From the NCBI GenBank assembly GCA_020205615.1, contig CM035173.1, positions 52,270,169-52,334,168 of the forward strand: 64,000 nt of DNA. Direction: 5' to 3'. Shown piece after piece: positions 1 through 11,218 of this stretch. A model generated the notes under the pieces. The model was not told where the DNA came from, did no database searches, and saw only the letters and a program-made list of their open reading frames with translations. The number at the start of each line of letters is the position of its first letter. The first letter of the stretch is position 1. The position numbers and the translations under genes are program-made. This stretch comes from Panax quinquefolius (taxonomy: Eukaryota > Streptophyta > Magnoliopsida > Apiales > Araliaceae).

Positions 1-1268
1 TTTACCAAGTATAGGGTAGTCGCGATACAAAGTTATTCCACAGAATAATAAAGAATGGAATAATGTAAGTTCTCTTCATGAATACGAAAGAAATAATACC
101 CCTTACCTTATAAAAAGAGTAGTACTCGGGTAGAGGCGGGGATATACTTGAAGAAAACTTCAGACTACGCTCAAAGCTTCTTAAAACTCTAAGGAAATAC
201 GCTTAAGATTATAGAAGAGAATTCTCCGAATTTACGGTGTGATTTCAATTCTAACTAAGCATCCTATTTATAGAAAATGTAAAGGATACTATGCAATAAA
301 ATATAATATAAAATATATATTTATATATTTTATTTAAAATCTAATAAAACAATTAACTTTATAAAAGTATTCAATTTTATATAAAATTTTTTACTAAACA
401 AACACTATGCATAATAAAATATATTATATTCTAATTATTGTCTAATAAAACAAATAAATTTTTAAAAGTCTTTTGTTTTATATAAAAAGTTTTTCTATTG
501 TATTACATTAATAATACTAATAAAATAAAATTTATATATATATATATATATTATATATATATATAAACTTCCGTGACTTCATAAAAAGACACATCAATAT
601 ATTTAAAAACATTTATCATCATTATTATAATTCACAATATTAATCGACCAGATCGTTCACAGGAAAGAGTGGGCTTTCCAATAAGGATTTCTCCCAATTG
701 GCGCGCAATTAGGTGACCAAACCTCTCCTTGGCAGAACTTCTAGACATCGTTAATATTGCAAATAATAATATTCATAACTTTGTTATCTCAATTATTGAT
801 TTAATAATATATAAAATATCGACAATAATTGAATCAAATAACGTGAGATACTATGCAACAATTACTGTAGCAATAATTGAACAAAACTGAGTGACTTCTC
901 ACGTAAGCATCAATAATCAATACCGTGTGCTACTATGCAACCACGCGTATTACTATACTTTTAACATTGGGTCTTTCAATAGTTAATGGTAAAACTTCCT
1001 CCGTTATTTTCATAAAAATATTTTTGTCGTTTTCTCAATCCGACAATAATTCCGTTGTGGGGTCCACCAATGATTGTGCTGTCATACGAATATTCCCTGT
1101 TAGAACGAATATTCCCCGACCAATCGAATATTATATAAAAACTTGCATACTTTTTAAAATTTCTAAATATTACCCACAACTATAACATTATATCAAATTT
1201 ACTCCATAATATTCAAAAATGATATTTATTGAAAATTCATCTTTATTCATAAAAGTTGGGGTCTTACA
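1..1268 (-). repeat. Element A 3' LTR, partial (cut by window edge)
   Basis: Matches, in the same orientation, the right LTR pieces of A (13200-13500, 38950-39062, 51511-52470) and, inverted, B's LTRs. It ends at 1268 in ..cttaca, the complement of the TGTAAGAC start of this LTR family. About 300-560 is very AT-rich, with TATA tracts. The start of the LTR lies left of the window, so A's left target duplication cannot be read. Confidence 0.9.
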
Positions 1269-1281
1269 ACCTCCCCTTCTT
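1269..1281 (-). promoter_or_regulatory. Element A polypurine tract
   Basis: On the minus strand this is a 13-base purine-rich run (AAGAAGGGGAGGT) directly before the TGTAAGAC LTR start. This is the expected site of plus-strand DNA priming. B has the related AAGAATGGGAGAT at 46856-46868. Confidence 0.8.
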
Positions 1282-1618
1282 ATGAAATTTTGCCCTCGAA
1301 ATTAGGGTACATACCTGGTATGTCGAAGAGGTAAGGATACCTTGATTTTATTTCAGATTCTAACTCCCTGTTCATTTCCTCAACATCGTTGTTTCTCCAC
1401 AAAACCTCGACTTGAGGTCTAACCTTGGAGCGTAGAATATGTTCCTTCTTATCCAAGATTTGAACAGGAATATCTTCATATGTTAAATCTTCCGCTATTT
1501 CATCCGGTTCTAACTTAATAATGTGGTTCGGGTCTTTCACATATTTATGTAATATGGATATATGAAAAATGTTATGAACACGAGACATACTTAGCGGTAA
1601 AGCGAGTCTATAGGCCAT
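1280..1618 (-). pseudogene. Element A integrase C-terminus with chromodomain-like end
   Basis: 112 residues, colinear with B's 46549-46857. The segment VHNIFHISILHKYVKDP is the integrase C-terminal fold that precedes the chromodomain in Del/Tekay elements. It is followed by ILDKKEHILRSKVRPQVEV and LWRNNDVEEM, the chromodomain-like part. Chromodomains in this lineage are thought to guide integration to heterochromatin. Where B has EEMTWELES, A has EEMNRELES, so the conserved Trp is lost. The frame ends just before the PPT. It is a fragment: the upstream integrase at 1619-1807 is out of frame and the catalytic core is deleted. Confidence 0.8.
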
Positions 1619-1807
1619 AGTTCCTACTCGATCGAGGATTAAAAATTGGCCAATGAATCGAGGATTGAGCTTTCATCTCTTTCCAAATCTCGTAACTCCT
1701 TTCCATGGAGCAACACGTAACAACACATGATCTCCAATATCGAATTCCATGTCCTTTCGATGAAGATCAGCATAACTCTTCTGTCGATCTTGTGAGGTTT
1801 TTATACG

Positions 1808-2278
1808 TTATCGGATCGTTTGAATCTTTTTTGTAGTCATACGTACGAACTTTGGTCCCAACAACGTTGCTTCACGCACCTCACCCCAGCCTACTGGAGA
1901 ATGACACTTTCTTCCATACAATGCCTTCTTGCACTTTCTTCCTTCTTCATCGATTCTTGCTTCCGACATAGCACCTTCTTGCACTTTCTTCCTCATACGC
2001 ATCAGCTCCAGATCTGTAGCTTGAGCAGCTTTAACTTTATCAATTAAAGTCGGTTCTACTCGTATATTCGCCATCATCACATGGGTCCCTGGAGTCTTTA
2101 ACTCTATCTCCATCCTTTGTAAGTCATACAAAATGGGCCTTTGCGTTGGCAATATTGCACTCGTACCCTCATATGATCTTCTACTCAATGCGTCAGCTAC
2201 CATGTTCGCTTTTCCAGGGCAGTATTGGATGGTATGATCATAATATTTCAACAGTTCAAGCCAACGTCGTTGTCGCAT
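1808..2278 (-). pseudogene. Element A RNase H tail fused to integrase tail by internal deletion
   Basis: 156 codons. The N-terminal half ([20 protein letters not shown], then [10 protein letters not shown]) is the end of RNase H and the linker to integrase, as in B at 45150-45250. After residue ~120 ([12 protein letters not shown]) the frame jumps directly to [19 protein letters not shown]. In B this lies about 700 bp further on (46210-46300). The HHCC zinc-binding domain and the DDE catalytic core are therefore missing and the two halves remain in one open frame. The frame ends after QTIR, where B reads QTIRQR, so a Gln codon became a stop. Without the DDE core this copy could not make integrase. 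Confidence 0.8.
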
Positions 2279-2290
2279 ATTGAGTTCCTT

Positions 2291-3118
2291 TTAAGTGAAG
2301 AAGTATTTGAGGATTTTATAATCTGTAAAGATCTCCACTTTCTCCCCATACAAGTAATGTCTCCAAATTTTAAGTGCAAAGACAATAGCTACAAACTCTA
2401 GATCATGAGTAGGATAATTCCTCTCATATTCTTTTAGTTGCCGAGAGGCATAGGCTATGAATTTCCCATGTTGCATGAGAACACATCCTAACCCTTTGCC
2501 CGAAGCATCACTGTAGATGACAAATCCCTCCGAGCCAGATGGTATTGTTAGAACAGGTGTTGAAATGAGTCTTCTCTTGAGTTCTTGAAAACTCTTCTCA
2601 CATTCTTTGCTCCAACCTAACTTTGTATCTTTCCGAGTTTGCTGAGTTAATGGAGTAGCGATTCGATAAAATCCTTCCACGAATCTTCGATAATAACCAG
2701 CTAAACCGAGAAAGCTACGTACTTTGGTCACTGATTTAGGTTGCTCCCAGCTTTGAATTGCTTTAATCTTTGCTGGGTCAACAGATATTCCATGACTTGA
2801 TACTACGTGCCCAAGGAATGCCACTTCCTCAAGCCAGAACTCATATTTCTTCAACTTGGCATAAAGCTTGTTTTCACGAAGCTTTTGGAGTATCAGCCTC
2901 AAGTGTTGCTCATGATCTTCACGGCTTTTGGAATATATGAGAATGTCATCAATAAAGACGACCACAAAGTGATCCAAATATTCCTTGAATACTCGGTTCA
3001 TCATATCTATGAAGGCAGCAGGAGCATTTGTCAATCCAAAAGACATGACTAGGAATTCATAATGCCCGTACCGAGTTCTAAAAGCCGTCTTTGGAATGTC
3101 ATCGGTTCTAATCTTCAA
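2291..3118 (-). pseudogene. Element A reverse transcriptase (palm, thumb) and RNase H
   Basis: 275 codons colinear with B's RT. The active-site motif [11 protein letters not shown] is present near residues 55-65, preceded by [12 protein letters not shown]. RNase H follows with [13 protein letters not shown] and, near the end, [11 protein letters not shown]. The proteins would copy element RNA to DNA and degrade the RNA strand in virus-like particles. The first RT blades are cut off by indels at 3119-3241, where the RT start lies in another frame, and a stop at 2291 separates it from the RNase H tail. Catalytic Asp residues are visible, but the polyprotein is broken on both sides. Confidence 0.85.
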
Positions 3119-3241
3119 TTGGTGATATCCAGAACGAAGATCAATCTTTGAAAAAAATTTGGCGCTTTATGGCGGTCAAACAGTCATCAATGCAAGGCAA
3201 TGGATATCTATTTTGATAGTGACATAGTTCAACTCCGATAA

Positions 3242-3901
3242 TCAATACAAAGTCGCATACTCCCATCTTTCTTCTTCACAAATAGAGCAGGAGAACCCCA
3301 AGGAGGCGTCTTTAGGATGAATGAAACCGATGTCTAACAATTCCTGCAGTTGGGTCTTTAACTCCTGAAGTTTAATAGGAGCCATTCGATATGGGGCTTT
3401 GGAAATGGGTTTTGTACCGGGTTCAAGGTCGATACAAAATTCAATTTCACACTCTGGGGGTAGGCCAGGAAGTTCTTCCGGGAATACGTCAGAAAATTCT
3501 TTAACAATAGAAATATCATTCAAAACTGACGTATTTTTGTTTAGATCCGTGACATGAGCTAACAAAGCTTGACATCCATTTTTCAATAAACGAATAACTT
3601 TATGGCTTGAGATGACAGTGATGGATTTTAATGGTTTGGTTGCTTGAATTCGCATAATAGGTTGGTTAGGAATATGAAAGCTAACAACCTTACGAAAACA
3701 ATCAATTTTTGCATGATGAGTAGTTAACCAATCAATCCCTAGAATCACATCAAATGCAAGTATTTTCAAAGAAATAAGATTGACAGGTAACGTGCGGTTA
3801 CCAATTTGAATCAAACAAGACTTATAAACCGTGGATGTAATGAAGGTTTCTCCCAACGGAGTTTTAACAGATAAATCAAAGTCTAATTTCTCCGTAGTCA
3901 A
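3242..3901 (-). pseudogene. Element A protease C-terminal half, linker and RT N-terminus
   Basis: Begins at the right edge of this segment with [17 protein letters not shown], exactly where element D split the protease: the DTGS half is at 9876-10084. [20 protein letters not shown] is the typical Ty3/gypsy protease C-terminal stretch. DVFPEELPGLPPECEIEF and [11 protein letters not shown] lead into RT. The frame is lost after IHPKDASLG, where B reads SPWGAPVLF, through an indel; it then ends at 3242. The roughly 27 codons upstream of 3901 in the same open frame are D LTR sequence and not part of this gene. Confidence 0.8.
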
Positions 3902-5479
3902 TGATGAGTGAGTTTTATATTCATAATTGAGTGCATTTGAGCTTAATCTTTTGGATGTTTTTAAGTGTTTGTGTCTATTCATGCATGTTTTAAGTTGTTT
4001 TGTAGGAATTGGGACAAAAGTTACTTGGATCGACGTTTGGGGTGGCTAGATCCGCGTTTTCGGCTTGCCATTTACATAGCAGTCACTTCAGAGCCAATTT
4101 GAGTATTTCTCCGGACCTTTTTTCGAAAACCTCAAAGAATGAAAGTTGTAGATCTACTTCTCTTCTTTTCTGGAACATCTTGAATCATCGAAATTGGAGT
4201 TCGGACGAAGACGTTATGGTCATTTTCGCAAAGGACGTCGGAGCAGAAAATTTCCAAAAAAAGGTCGTAAATGGCGCAGGGTGCCCATTTCGAACTTTTA
4301 TTTACACGGCGGGCGCATAGGGGGGTAGGGTTCCGGTAGTAGTGCCCAGTATTTGAGGCGCTGAGGGAAGGTCCTGAAAAGGATTGGACGTGTTTTTGGG
4401 CGAATTTTGACACCTTTTTGACTCCAAATTGGATTGGGTTTGTTCCTAAGCTAAAAATTGGACTTGTAACCTATAAATACATGATGTAAGGCATAAAATA
4501 AGGGGAGATTCCATAGATTAGATTAGAGATACACTCCATTAGATTAGAACATAACCCTAGTTCTTATTAGTTTTGGAGATTGAAGCAATTTGAAGACCAT
4601 TGAAGATTCAAAGCAGGAGCGAAAGAGGAGTCTCAAGACTACTGACAATAGATTCTATTCTCTTCTCTTCTCTTACTTCTATCTTTTAATGTTTATTCAG
4701 TTGTGGATTCTTGATTTTAATTCATTAATTATGAACTAATTCTTTTATTAAGATTTTAATTGAACCTTTTATGTCTATGAATTAATTATTCGATTTATTT
4801 CAATTATTTGTGTCAAAGTGAATTGTTTATCTTGCCTTATGCTTATTGATTAATTATCTGATCAGTAATTACCGTGTTACTCTAGAAGGAATTGAAAGAG
4901 GAATTCTAGGGTTAGAACTGGGCTTGATAACATGTGACTTAGTTATTTGTAAAGTGAATAATTAGGTTTGTGAATAGAATGGAAATATCTCTTCGCCGTA
5001 TGTAACACATAAGGAATTGGGATTGAAAAGAGTTTAATTCAATTGTTTTGCATAGGAATATAGCAAGATTAATCTGGATTAAATAGAAGGCAATTGATCA
5101 CTTGGAAAAGGACTTTTGGCATTTGAGAATTCCTGTTAACAATTCAGTAGACATAATAATTGGGATAATTGGATAATTGATTTATAGTTCATAATTGGGG
5201 ATATTGGAGTCTTAATCCTTATTTATCTGAATTTAATCAAATCTTAGTTTTGTTTATTTGCTTTATTTTAGAATAATCTCTTTTAATTATTTTAATTTAG
5301 TTTTTTTAATTAGAAAAATCATGATTTGAGATTGTTTAAATAAAATTAGTTTAGTTAAGAATTAGTACTTGATAATTTTTATTAAATAATTCCTCGTGGG
5401 AACGATACTCTACTTTCACTTTATTACTTGTTGACCATGTATACTTGCACGTATTCATTGATTGTGAAATCGATCAACA
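3902..5479 (+). repeat. Element D left (5') LTR
   Basis: Starts TGATGAGTGAG and ends GATCAACA. It matches 8307-9875 and 46929-48474 throughout. Contains a probable TATA box and transcription start context near CCTATAAATACATGATG at 4470-4487. Open frames inside it, such as 4009-4320, are not conserved between copies and are not genes. Confidence 0.9.
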
Positions 5480-5624
5480 AGTTTTTAGGCCGCTGATTCT
5501 TAGTGGAATTAATTTAATAATTATTTACCAATATTAATTTCAATCAAATTAGTCTTAATTTAAACATTTTTATTTTTATTTTTATTTTTCATTCTCTTCC
5601 TATATTTCTCTCTTTTCAGGTACA
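5480..5624 (+). promoter_or_regulatory. Element D degenerate PBS and leader
   Basis: Directly after the LTR, AGTTTTTAGGCCGCTGATTC resembles an Athila PBS (complementary to tRNA-Asp, TGGCGCCGTTGCCGGGG) with internal deletions. It is followed by an AT-rich leader ending in a pyrimidine-rich tract and TTTTCAGGTACAATGG, which looks like a splice acceptor just before the gag start. The PBS is too damaged to be sure it works. Confidence 0.5.
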
Positions 5625-6320
5625 ATGGATGACTTTGTGTATCAATGGCCATACACGAACATGACTCAACCAAGGGGAGCGGAGATCGATGAGACTCGAA
5701 ACTTTACGCATTATCGGCATGATTGAGACACTTTCGAGGATGTTTGAAGCTTTGAAGCTCAACGTCGTCAAAGTATGGCGCGATTACTTGTGATTATTGT
5801 GCTGGAAATCATATGAGTCATCAATGCGCCATCAGTTTCGAGCCGGTACAGTCTAGTGGTGATTACCCCAATAATTATGTCTATCCCAACAACTATCATC
5901 ATGATTAGTGGTATCACCCGAATTTTTCATGGAGTAACAATCAAGCTCAAGCTCAAGCGCTGAGACAACAAAACACATCCGGATTCCAAAATCAGACTCA
6001 ACAACCAGAGAGGAAATCAAGTTTGGAAGAAGCCTTGGAAAAATTTATTAGAGCGTCTGACAAAAAGAACGAGGAAAAAGACAAAAAATTTAATCAAATA
6101 GAAATTTGAATATGAAAAGTTAAAAGTGCGTCGATAAAGAATCTAGAAAATCAATTGGGGCAGATAGCACATGCGTTGAACAACCGTCCTCAATACACTT
6201 GGCCCTATGACATGGATTCTGAGACTGATGGAGAGCCCGAACAAAATCTGCAACTAGATGAGCCATAAGATGTTGAAAGAGAGGAAAGACTTGGGGACCA
6301 AGAAAAGGAGATCGGCGAAG
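5625..6320 (+). pseudogene. Element D gag remnant (Athila-type) with CX2CX3HX4C zinc knuckle
   Basis: The ATG at 5625 opens MDDFVYQWPY and stops after about 33 codons, and most of the capsid region is deleted. At 5789-5827 another frame encodes CDYCAGNHMSHQC, the compact knuckle typical of Athila Gag. It is followed by WYHPNFSWSNNQ, a Gln-rich stretch and KSSLEEALEKFI. Then comes LENQLGQIAHALNNRPQ (about 6140-6190), which is also characteristic of this lineage. Several stops interrupt the frame. The family role is packaging element RNA. Here only the C-terminal half can be recognised. Confidence 0.7.
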
Positions 6321-6328
6321 ATCTAACT

Positions 6329-6733
6329 TTGAGTACCAACGAAGATGAGCCAATTTCATTAGTATCCCATGTGCCTCCTCCACCAAAGTTCAAGAATCCG
6401 GGCAGTTTTACAAAACCATGCCCAATTGGCAGTCATGTCGTAAGCAAAGCTCTTTGTGACATAAGAGCTAGTACAACTGTGGAGTCATGGTGGGCTGAAA
6501 AGGAGAAGATAGAGGAAGAGCCCATTGTGTTTGACAAGCTTCCATGCCATAATTTGATCACAAACACAATGGGGAAAGCACCTAGTGGTTTGCCGTACTT
6601 AATCGGGATCCTATCTAAAAAGATCATGCTATGTGACTTAAATTCAAGGGTCATTACTAATGGGAACCTCCCAAAAGAGACATTGCTACTGATGGATGGA
6701 GGGTTCCCCAATTTTTGTAGGGGAATTGGATAA
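6329..6733 (+). pseudogene. Element D protease-like fragment
   Basis: 134 codons. PPPPKFKNPGSFTKPCPIG followed by KALCDIRASTT corresponds to the Athila stretch KDPGSFTIPCTIG...KALCDLGAS, the aspartic protease active-site region. The catalytic-loop Gly is replaced (DIRAS for DLGAS), so it would be inactive. After about residue 50 the sequence no longer matches any pol domain I know, consistent with a large deletion of RT to integrase. The tail may be unrelated sequence read in frame. Confidence 0.55.
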
Positions 6734-8306
6734 AGAATTTAAGAAGTCAGGCTGAGACTATAAAACAGGCGCTTATTGGGAGGCAACCCAAGTTTAATTT
6801 TTATTTTTAGTTTTTATTAGGTTTTATATTAGTAGTTTTGAATTTTCATTTATTTAGAATTTAATAAAATTATTTCTATCATGGTTTACAGGTTATTCAA
6901 ATCAAATTCAAGTGTGGTGCCCAATTTGTTCCATGTGCTTAGCCTATTCTCCAAACTTAGCGGACAAGGAGGAAGATTGCTATATTTTCAGGGAAGTCCT
7001 CTGCTTTAATTTTTTCTATTTTAGCCATTGAGGACAATGTCTATTTTAAGTTTGGGGGCACTTTAGTTTCGTATTGCATATAGTTAGTTATCTGCATGGT
7101 AGTTCTTTTTTTTTGTGTTAGCATTGTATTTTTTTTTTCTTGGTTGCATATAATACATGGTAGTTATTTGCATATTCATATATGTGTTACATTAGTATGT
7201 GTTCATGTAGTATAATTACATTTTTATTTTTATTTATTTATTTTTTGCATGAATCTGTGTGATTGGTTGGTGTGGTCTTAGCTCGGCCTATGATAAAATT
7301 GGTTTTGCATGTTAACTTGAACAGTGTTGATAATTGATGATGAGTTCTAATTTTAATCATGATGATAATCTGAGCCTGTCTTAAACTTACGTAATCGGTT
7401 AGCACTTAAAGTTTAACTGTTTTAATCCACTTAGTTCAAGGGTTTCATAATTTGTTTCTGAGGCAAAATCTTGGTTGAAATTTAAGGAAATTAATGAATT
7501 GACAGTAAAGGTTGGAATGACGTAAAAGCTTGAGTTTGGGGGAATCTATGGGGTATATATATACAAAAAGAAAAAAAAAGAGGAAAAAAAAAATGATGAA
7601 AAGAAAAAAAATAAAAAATCCAGAAAAAGAAAAAAAAAGAGAATAAACACAGTGGCATGCTTGTCTAGTTTTGTGGCCTTTGTTACTTGAGTAAGTAAGC
7701 CCGAGGGGATTGTCTTTACACCTAGCGCCCTAAGGTCATAATGGCTTGGGAGTCGTTGGTCGAAAGCTCGTTAAGGTAGCACTAAAAAGCCTAAGGGAAT
7801 AAGACATTGCACAGCCATGAGAAAAAAAAAATGAATAAAACACGAGAAAGAGCAAAAATGCCCTCGTGGTTGAATAAAAGTATAAATAAATCTTGTATTT
7901 ACCCTTAGACTTGGTAATTGCTTAGTTTTAACCAGAGTTGTCATGTTCATAAAAGTAATTGAATTGGAACTGAAATTTTCCTTCTAAGAAGTTTGTTATG
8001 TGATTATCTTGAACTGTGGTTGGTTAGACTGGTTAACAAACACACACACACAACATGGGTGATGACAGGTTTGGATTGACTAATTGGTTAGAGTTATGAA
8101 CTTTGACTTGATTGGATATATTGTTTGAGTATCATTGGTATCTTTGAGGTCTGTTGCTATATATCATACTGATTTATTATTGGGTTCGTAGGTATATTAG
8201 GAAGTAGATCATGCATATGCATTCATGTAGTTGAGTTAGTTCGTTTATTTTTAGTTCTTTTGTGTTTTTGCTTGAGGACAAGCAAATGTTTAAGTTTGGG
8301 GGTATT
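6734..8306 (+). other. Element D long 3' untranslated region and polypurine tract
   Basis: No credible gene. It contains GCGCTTATTGGGAGGCAACC (6770-6789), a block seen in many Athila elements. There is an A-rich stretch of poly-purine runs at 7560-7650. Three copies of a PPT-like core, AGTTTGGGGG, occur near 7048-7060, 7532-7542 and 8293-8302. The first and third follow TTGAGGACAA, so the terminal PPT block is duplicated. The third, directly before the right LTR, is the functional position. Confidence 0.7.
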
Positions 8307-9875
8307 TCATGAGTGAGTTTTATATTCATAATTGAGTGCATTTGAGCTTAATCTTTTGGATGTTTTTAAGTGTTTGTGTCTATTCATGCATGTTTTACGT
8401 TGTTTTGTAGGAATCGGGACAAAAAGTTACTTGGATCGACGTTTGGGGTGGCTAGATCCGCGTTTTCGGCTTGCCAGTTACATAGTAGTCACTTCAGAGC
8501 CAATTTGAGTATTTTTCTGAACCTTATTTCGAAAAACTCAAAGAATAAAAGTTGTATATCTACTTCTCCTCTTTCTGGAACATCTTTAATCATTGAAATC
8601 GGATTTCGGACGAAGAAGTTATGGCCATTTTCCCAAAGGACGTCGGAGTAGAAAATTTCCAAAAAAGGCCCCAGCGCCGGGGCGCCCATTTTAGGCTTAT
8701 TTGCAGCCTCAGGAGCGCTAGGGGCAGGGTTCATTGTAGTGCCCAGTATTTGAGGTATTGGGGAAGGTCCTGGCAAGGCTTGGACGCATTTTTGGGCGAA
8801 TTTTGACACCTTTTTGACTCCAAATTGGATTGGGTTTGTTCCTAAGCTAAAAATTGGACTTGTAACCTATAAATACATGATGTAAGACATAAAATAAGGG
8901 GAGATTACATAGATTAGATTAGAGATACACTCCAGTAGATTAGAACATAACCCTAGTTCTTATTAGTTTTGGAGATTGAAGCAACTTGGAGACCATTGAA
9001 GATTCAAAGCAGGAGCGAAAGAGGAGTCTCAAGACTACTGACAATAGATTCTATTCTCTTATCTTCTCTTACTTCTATCTTTTAATGTTTATTCAGTTGT
9101 GGATTCTTCATTTTAATTCATTAATTATGAACTAATTCTTTTATTAAGATTTCAATTGAACCTTTTATGTCTATGAATTAATTATTCGATTTATTCCAAT
9201 TATTTGTGTCAAAGTGAATTGTTTATCTTGCCTTATGCTTATTGATTAATTATCTGATCAGTAATTACCTTGTTACTCTAGAAGGAATTGAAAGAGGAAT
9301 TCTACGGTTAGAACTGGGCTTGATAACATGTGACTTAGTTATTTGCAAAGTGAATAATTAGGTTTGTGAATAGAATGGAAATATCTCTTCGCCGCATGTA
9401 ACACATAAGGAATTAGGATTGAAAAGAGTTTAATTCAATTGTCTTGCATAGGAATATAACAAGATTAATCTAGATTAAATAGAAGGCAATTGATCACTTG
9501 GAAAAGGACTTTTGGCATTTGAGAATTCCTGTTAACAATTCAGTAGACATAATAATTAGGATAATTGGATAATTGATTTATATTTCATAATTGGGGATAT
9601 TGGAGTCTTAATCCTTATTTATCTGAATTCAATCAAATCTTAGTTTTGTTTATTTGCTTTATTTTCGAATAATCTCTTTTAATTATTTTAATTTAGTTTT
9701 TTTAATTAGAAAAATCACGATTTGAGATTGTTTAAATAAAATTAGTTTGGTTAAGAATTAGTACTTGGTAATTTTTATTAAATAATTCCTCGTGGGAACG
9801 ATACTCTACTTTCACTTTATTACTTGTTAACCGTGTATACTTGCACGTATTCATTGATTGTGAAATCGATCTACA
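8307..9875 (+). repeat. Element D right (3') LTR
   Basis: Matches the left LTR and ends CTACA at 9875 before the gtcaa duplication. Its first bases read TCATGAG where the other copies read TGATGAG, so the terminal TG has mutated. Differences from the left LTR are scattered, for example at 8516-8530 and 8672-8730. Confidence 0.9.
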
Positions 9876-10084
9876 GTCAAATTTAAACGTTGAGCGCAAG
9901 TAGGAGAAATAAAGGAATAGGTAGAACCGGTATCAAATAAAGTGTAAACTTCGCTATAGTTTATGATTAGCTTACCCGTGATCACCTCGTTCGGATTCCT
10001 CGCTTTTTGGGAGGTTACGACAAACGCTCTCCTTGAACTACCAGTTTTGTCTTGTCTAGGACACCTTTGGATTCCCCATCCCAC
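9876..10084 (-). pseudogene. Element A protease active-site half
   Basis: Reads [20 protein letters not shown], then [13 protein letters not shown] and [10 protein letters not shown], where element D interrupts. DTGS is the aspartic protease catalytic triad, intact here. The remaining part of the protease is across D at 3242-3901. The last codons of the open frame before 9876 are D LTR sequence. Upstream, 10085-10185 holds the second zinc knuckle in a shifted frame. Confidence 0.8.
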
Positions 10085-10458
10085 CGGATTTGGACTTGAC
10101 TTGATTGCATGCTACAAAATCAAAGCTAGGTGACCTTTTTTTCCACAATTGTAACATGCTTTGGACTGCATCGTGCAGTTTGGACTTATGTGTCTTTCCC
10201 CTCCACATTTGTAACATACGACCGGTGGTCATTCTCCTTCCTTAACAGTGGGTGCTGGTGCTGACGTCTTTCCATCTTTGCTAAACCTTCTCTTCTTGAA
10301 CTTTCCACTCTTATTGTCTTGGCCATGATTACCACCGAAGTGGTTATCATTTCTGGCATGTTGATTCCCTCCACGTTTGTTGTCACCGTATCAAGAGGCG
10401 CTACCACTCGGGTATTATTGACTTGTAAATTTGCTCTCTCTTGGTTGGGTTGACTCAT
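10085..10458 (-). pseudogene. Element A nucleocapsid (zinc knuckles), frameshifted
   Basis: Read across frames, the minus strand gives [14 protein letters not shown], an intact CX2CX4HX4C knuckle, and then [14 protein letters not shown], in which the last Cys is lost. B has both knuckles intact at 43197-43298. Upstream, the Asn/Gly/Lys-rich spacer is spread over two frames. The open frame 10186-10458 is partly the real spacer in the wrong frame. The family role is RNA binding and packaging by Gag. Confidence 0.7.
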
Positions 10459-10753
10459 TATCGCGCTCCAATAATTGAGCCCTATTCACAACATCTGAAT
10501 ACAAACACAGTTTATGAGAGATAAGGTATTGACGTATCTCGGGTTTCAAACCTCTTAGAAACATCCGCATCATTCTCTCCTCATTATCAACCAAGTGGGA
10601 CGCAAACCGAGACAACTCGGCAAAATTAGCTTCGTACTGCGCCACAGTCATATTGTTTTGCTCAAGCTTGATGAACTCCACCTCCTTCATGTGACGAATA
10701 CTTTCAGGAAAGTACTTGTCGTTGAACAATTCTTGGAACTTCTCCCAAGACAT
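10415..10753 (-). pseudogene. Element A gag, capsid C-terminal part
   Basis: 112 codons: [20 protein letters not shown], then [20 protein letters not shown] and [17 protein letters not shown]. This is the retrotransposon Gag capsid family and is nearly identical to the start of B's 688-codon frame. It is separated from the N-terminal part (10790-11218) by a TGG-to-TAG stop. It ends where the spacer before the zinc knuckles is frameshifted. Confidence 0.85.
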
Positions 10754-10789
10754 CTTCAGTGCGGCAGGTTGAGTACGCTTTACAGATTC

Positions 10790-11218
10790 CTACCAGTAAT
10801 CTACCTCTACACGCAACATGAAGGTGGCCAAGGGAACCTTTTGTTCCTCAGAGCATCCCAAGACATCAAATATCTTGTTGATCTGCTTTATCCACGTCTC
10901 CGCCTTAAGTGATTTTGGCTCTCCAAAAAACTTCAGTGGTCCCAGCTCCTTGAACTGCTTAGCGGTGACCGTCCAAGAGTTGTCAGTGTTTCCACCTGTA
11001 TTTTGGATAGGAGCCGCTCTCGCCTGATGTTGCATGAATTGCATAAAGCCTCTGAACATCCCATCGTTCACCATTTCATCAGTGTTATTGTTTTCATGAG
11101 GATTATTGTCTTCTTGTTGCACATTACCATGGGCATTGATCGTTGGTGACTCAACGGTCTCATGTGCTTCATTGCTTATCTCAAAATTTTCAGATACCAT
11201 TTTCAAATATTGCCACAA
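10790..11218 (-). pseudogene. Element A gag, N-terminal part
   Basis: 142 codons from ATG at 11218, about 170 bp downstream of the PBS in minus orientation, as in B (42198). Contains MNDGMFRGFMQFMQHQ-type and FKELGPLKFFGEPKSLKAET segments, matching B closely. It ends at VDYW-stop. The next codons, ESVKRTQPA, continue the gag frame, so a single Trp codon (TGG) became TAG. Confidence 0.85.

Larger units (their letters stand above)
3902..9875 (+). mobile_element. Element D: Athila-like LTR retrotransposon, pol-deleted, inserted in A's protease
   Basis: 5974 bp flanked by a perfect 5-bp duplication, gtcaa (3897-3901 and 9876-9880). The LTRs are about 1.57 kb (3902-5479 and 8307-9875). Between them lie a decayed Athila-type gag with a CX2CX3HX4C knuckle, a protease-like fragment, the Athila-typical block around GGGAGGCAACCC at 6770-6790, and a long non-coding 3' region. 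No RT, RNase H or integrase was found, so the copy is a deletion derivative dependent on other elements. A solo LTR of the same family is in B at 46929-48474. Confidence 0.85.

Noticed and set aside
925..1185. Open frame in A's 3' LTR with counterparts at 39152-39358, 48550-48762 and 52127-52321
   Set aside because: Conserved only because LTRs are homologous; strand, start and length differ between copies.
4009..4413. Open frames on both strands in D's LTR, also at 8370-8809 and 47037-47426
   Set aside because: Inside LTRs, with premature stops and different lengths in each copy and no known domain.
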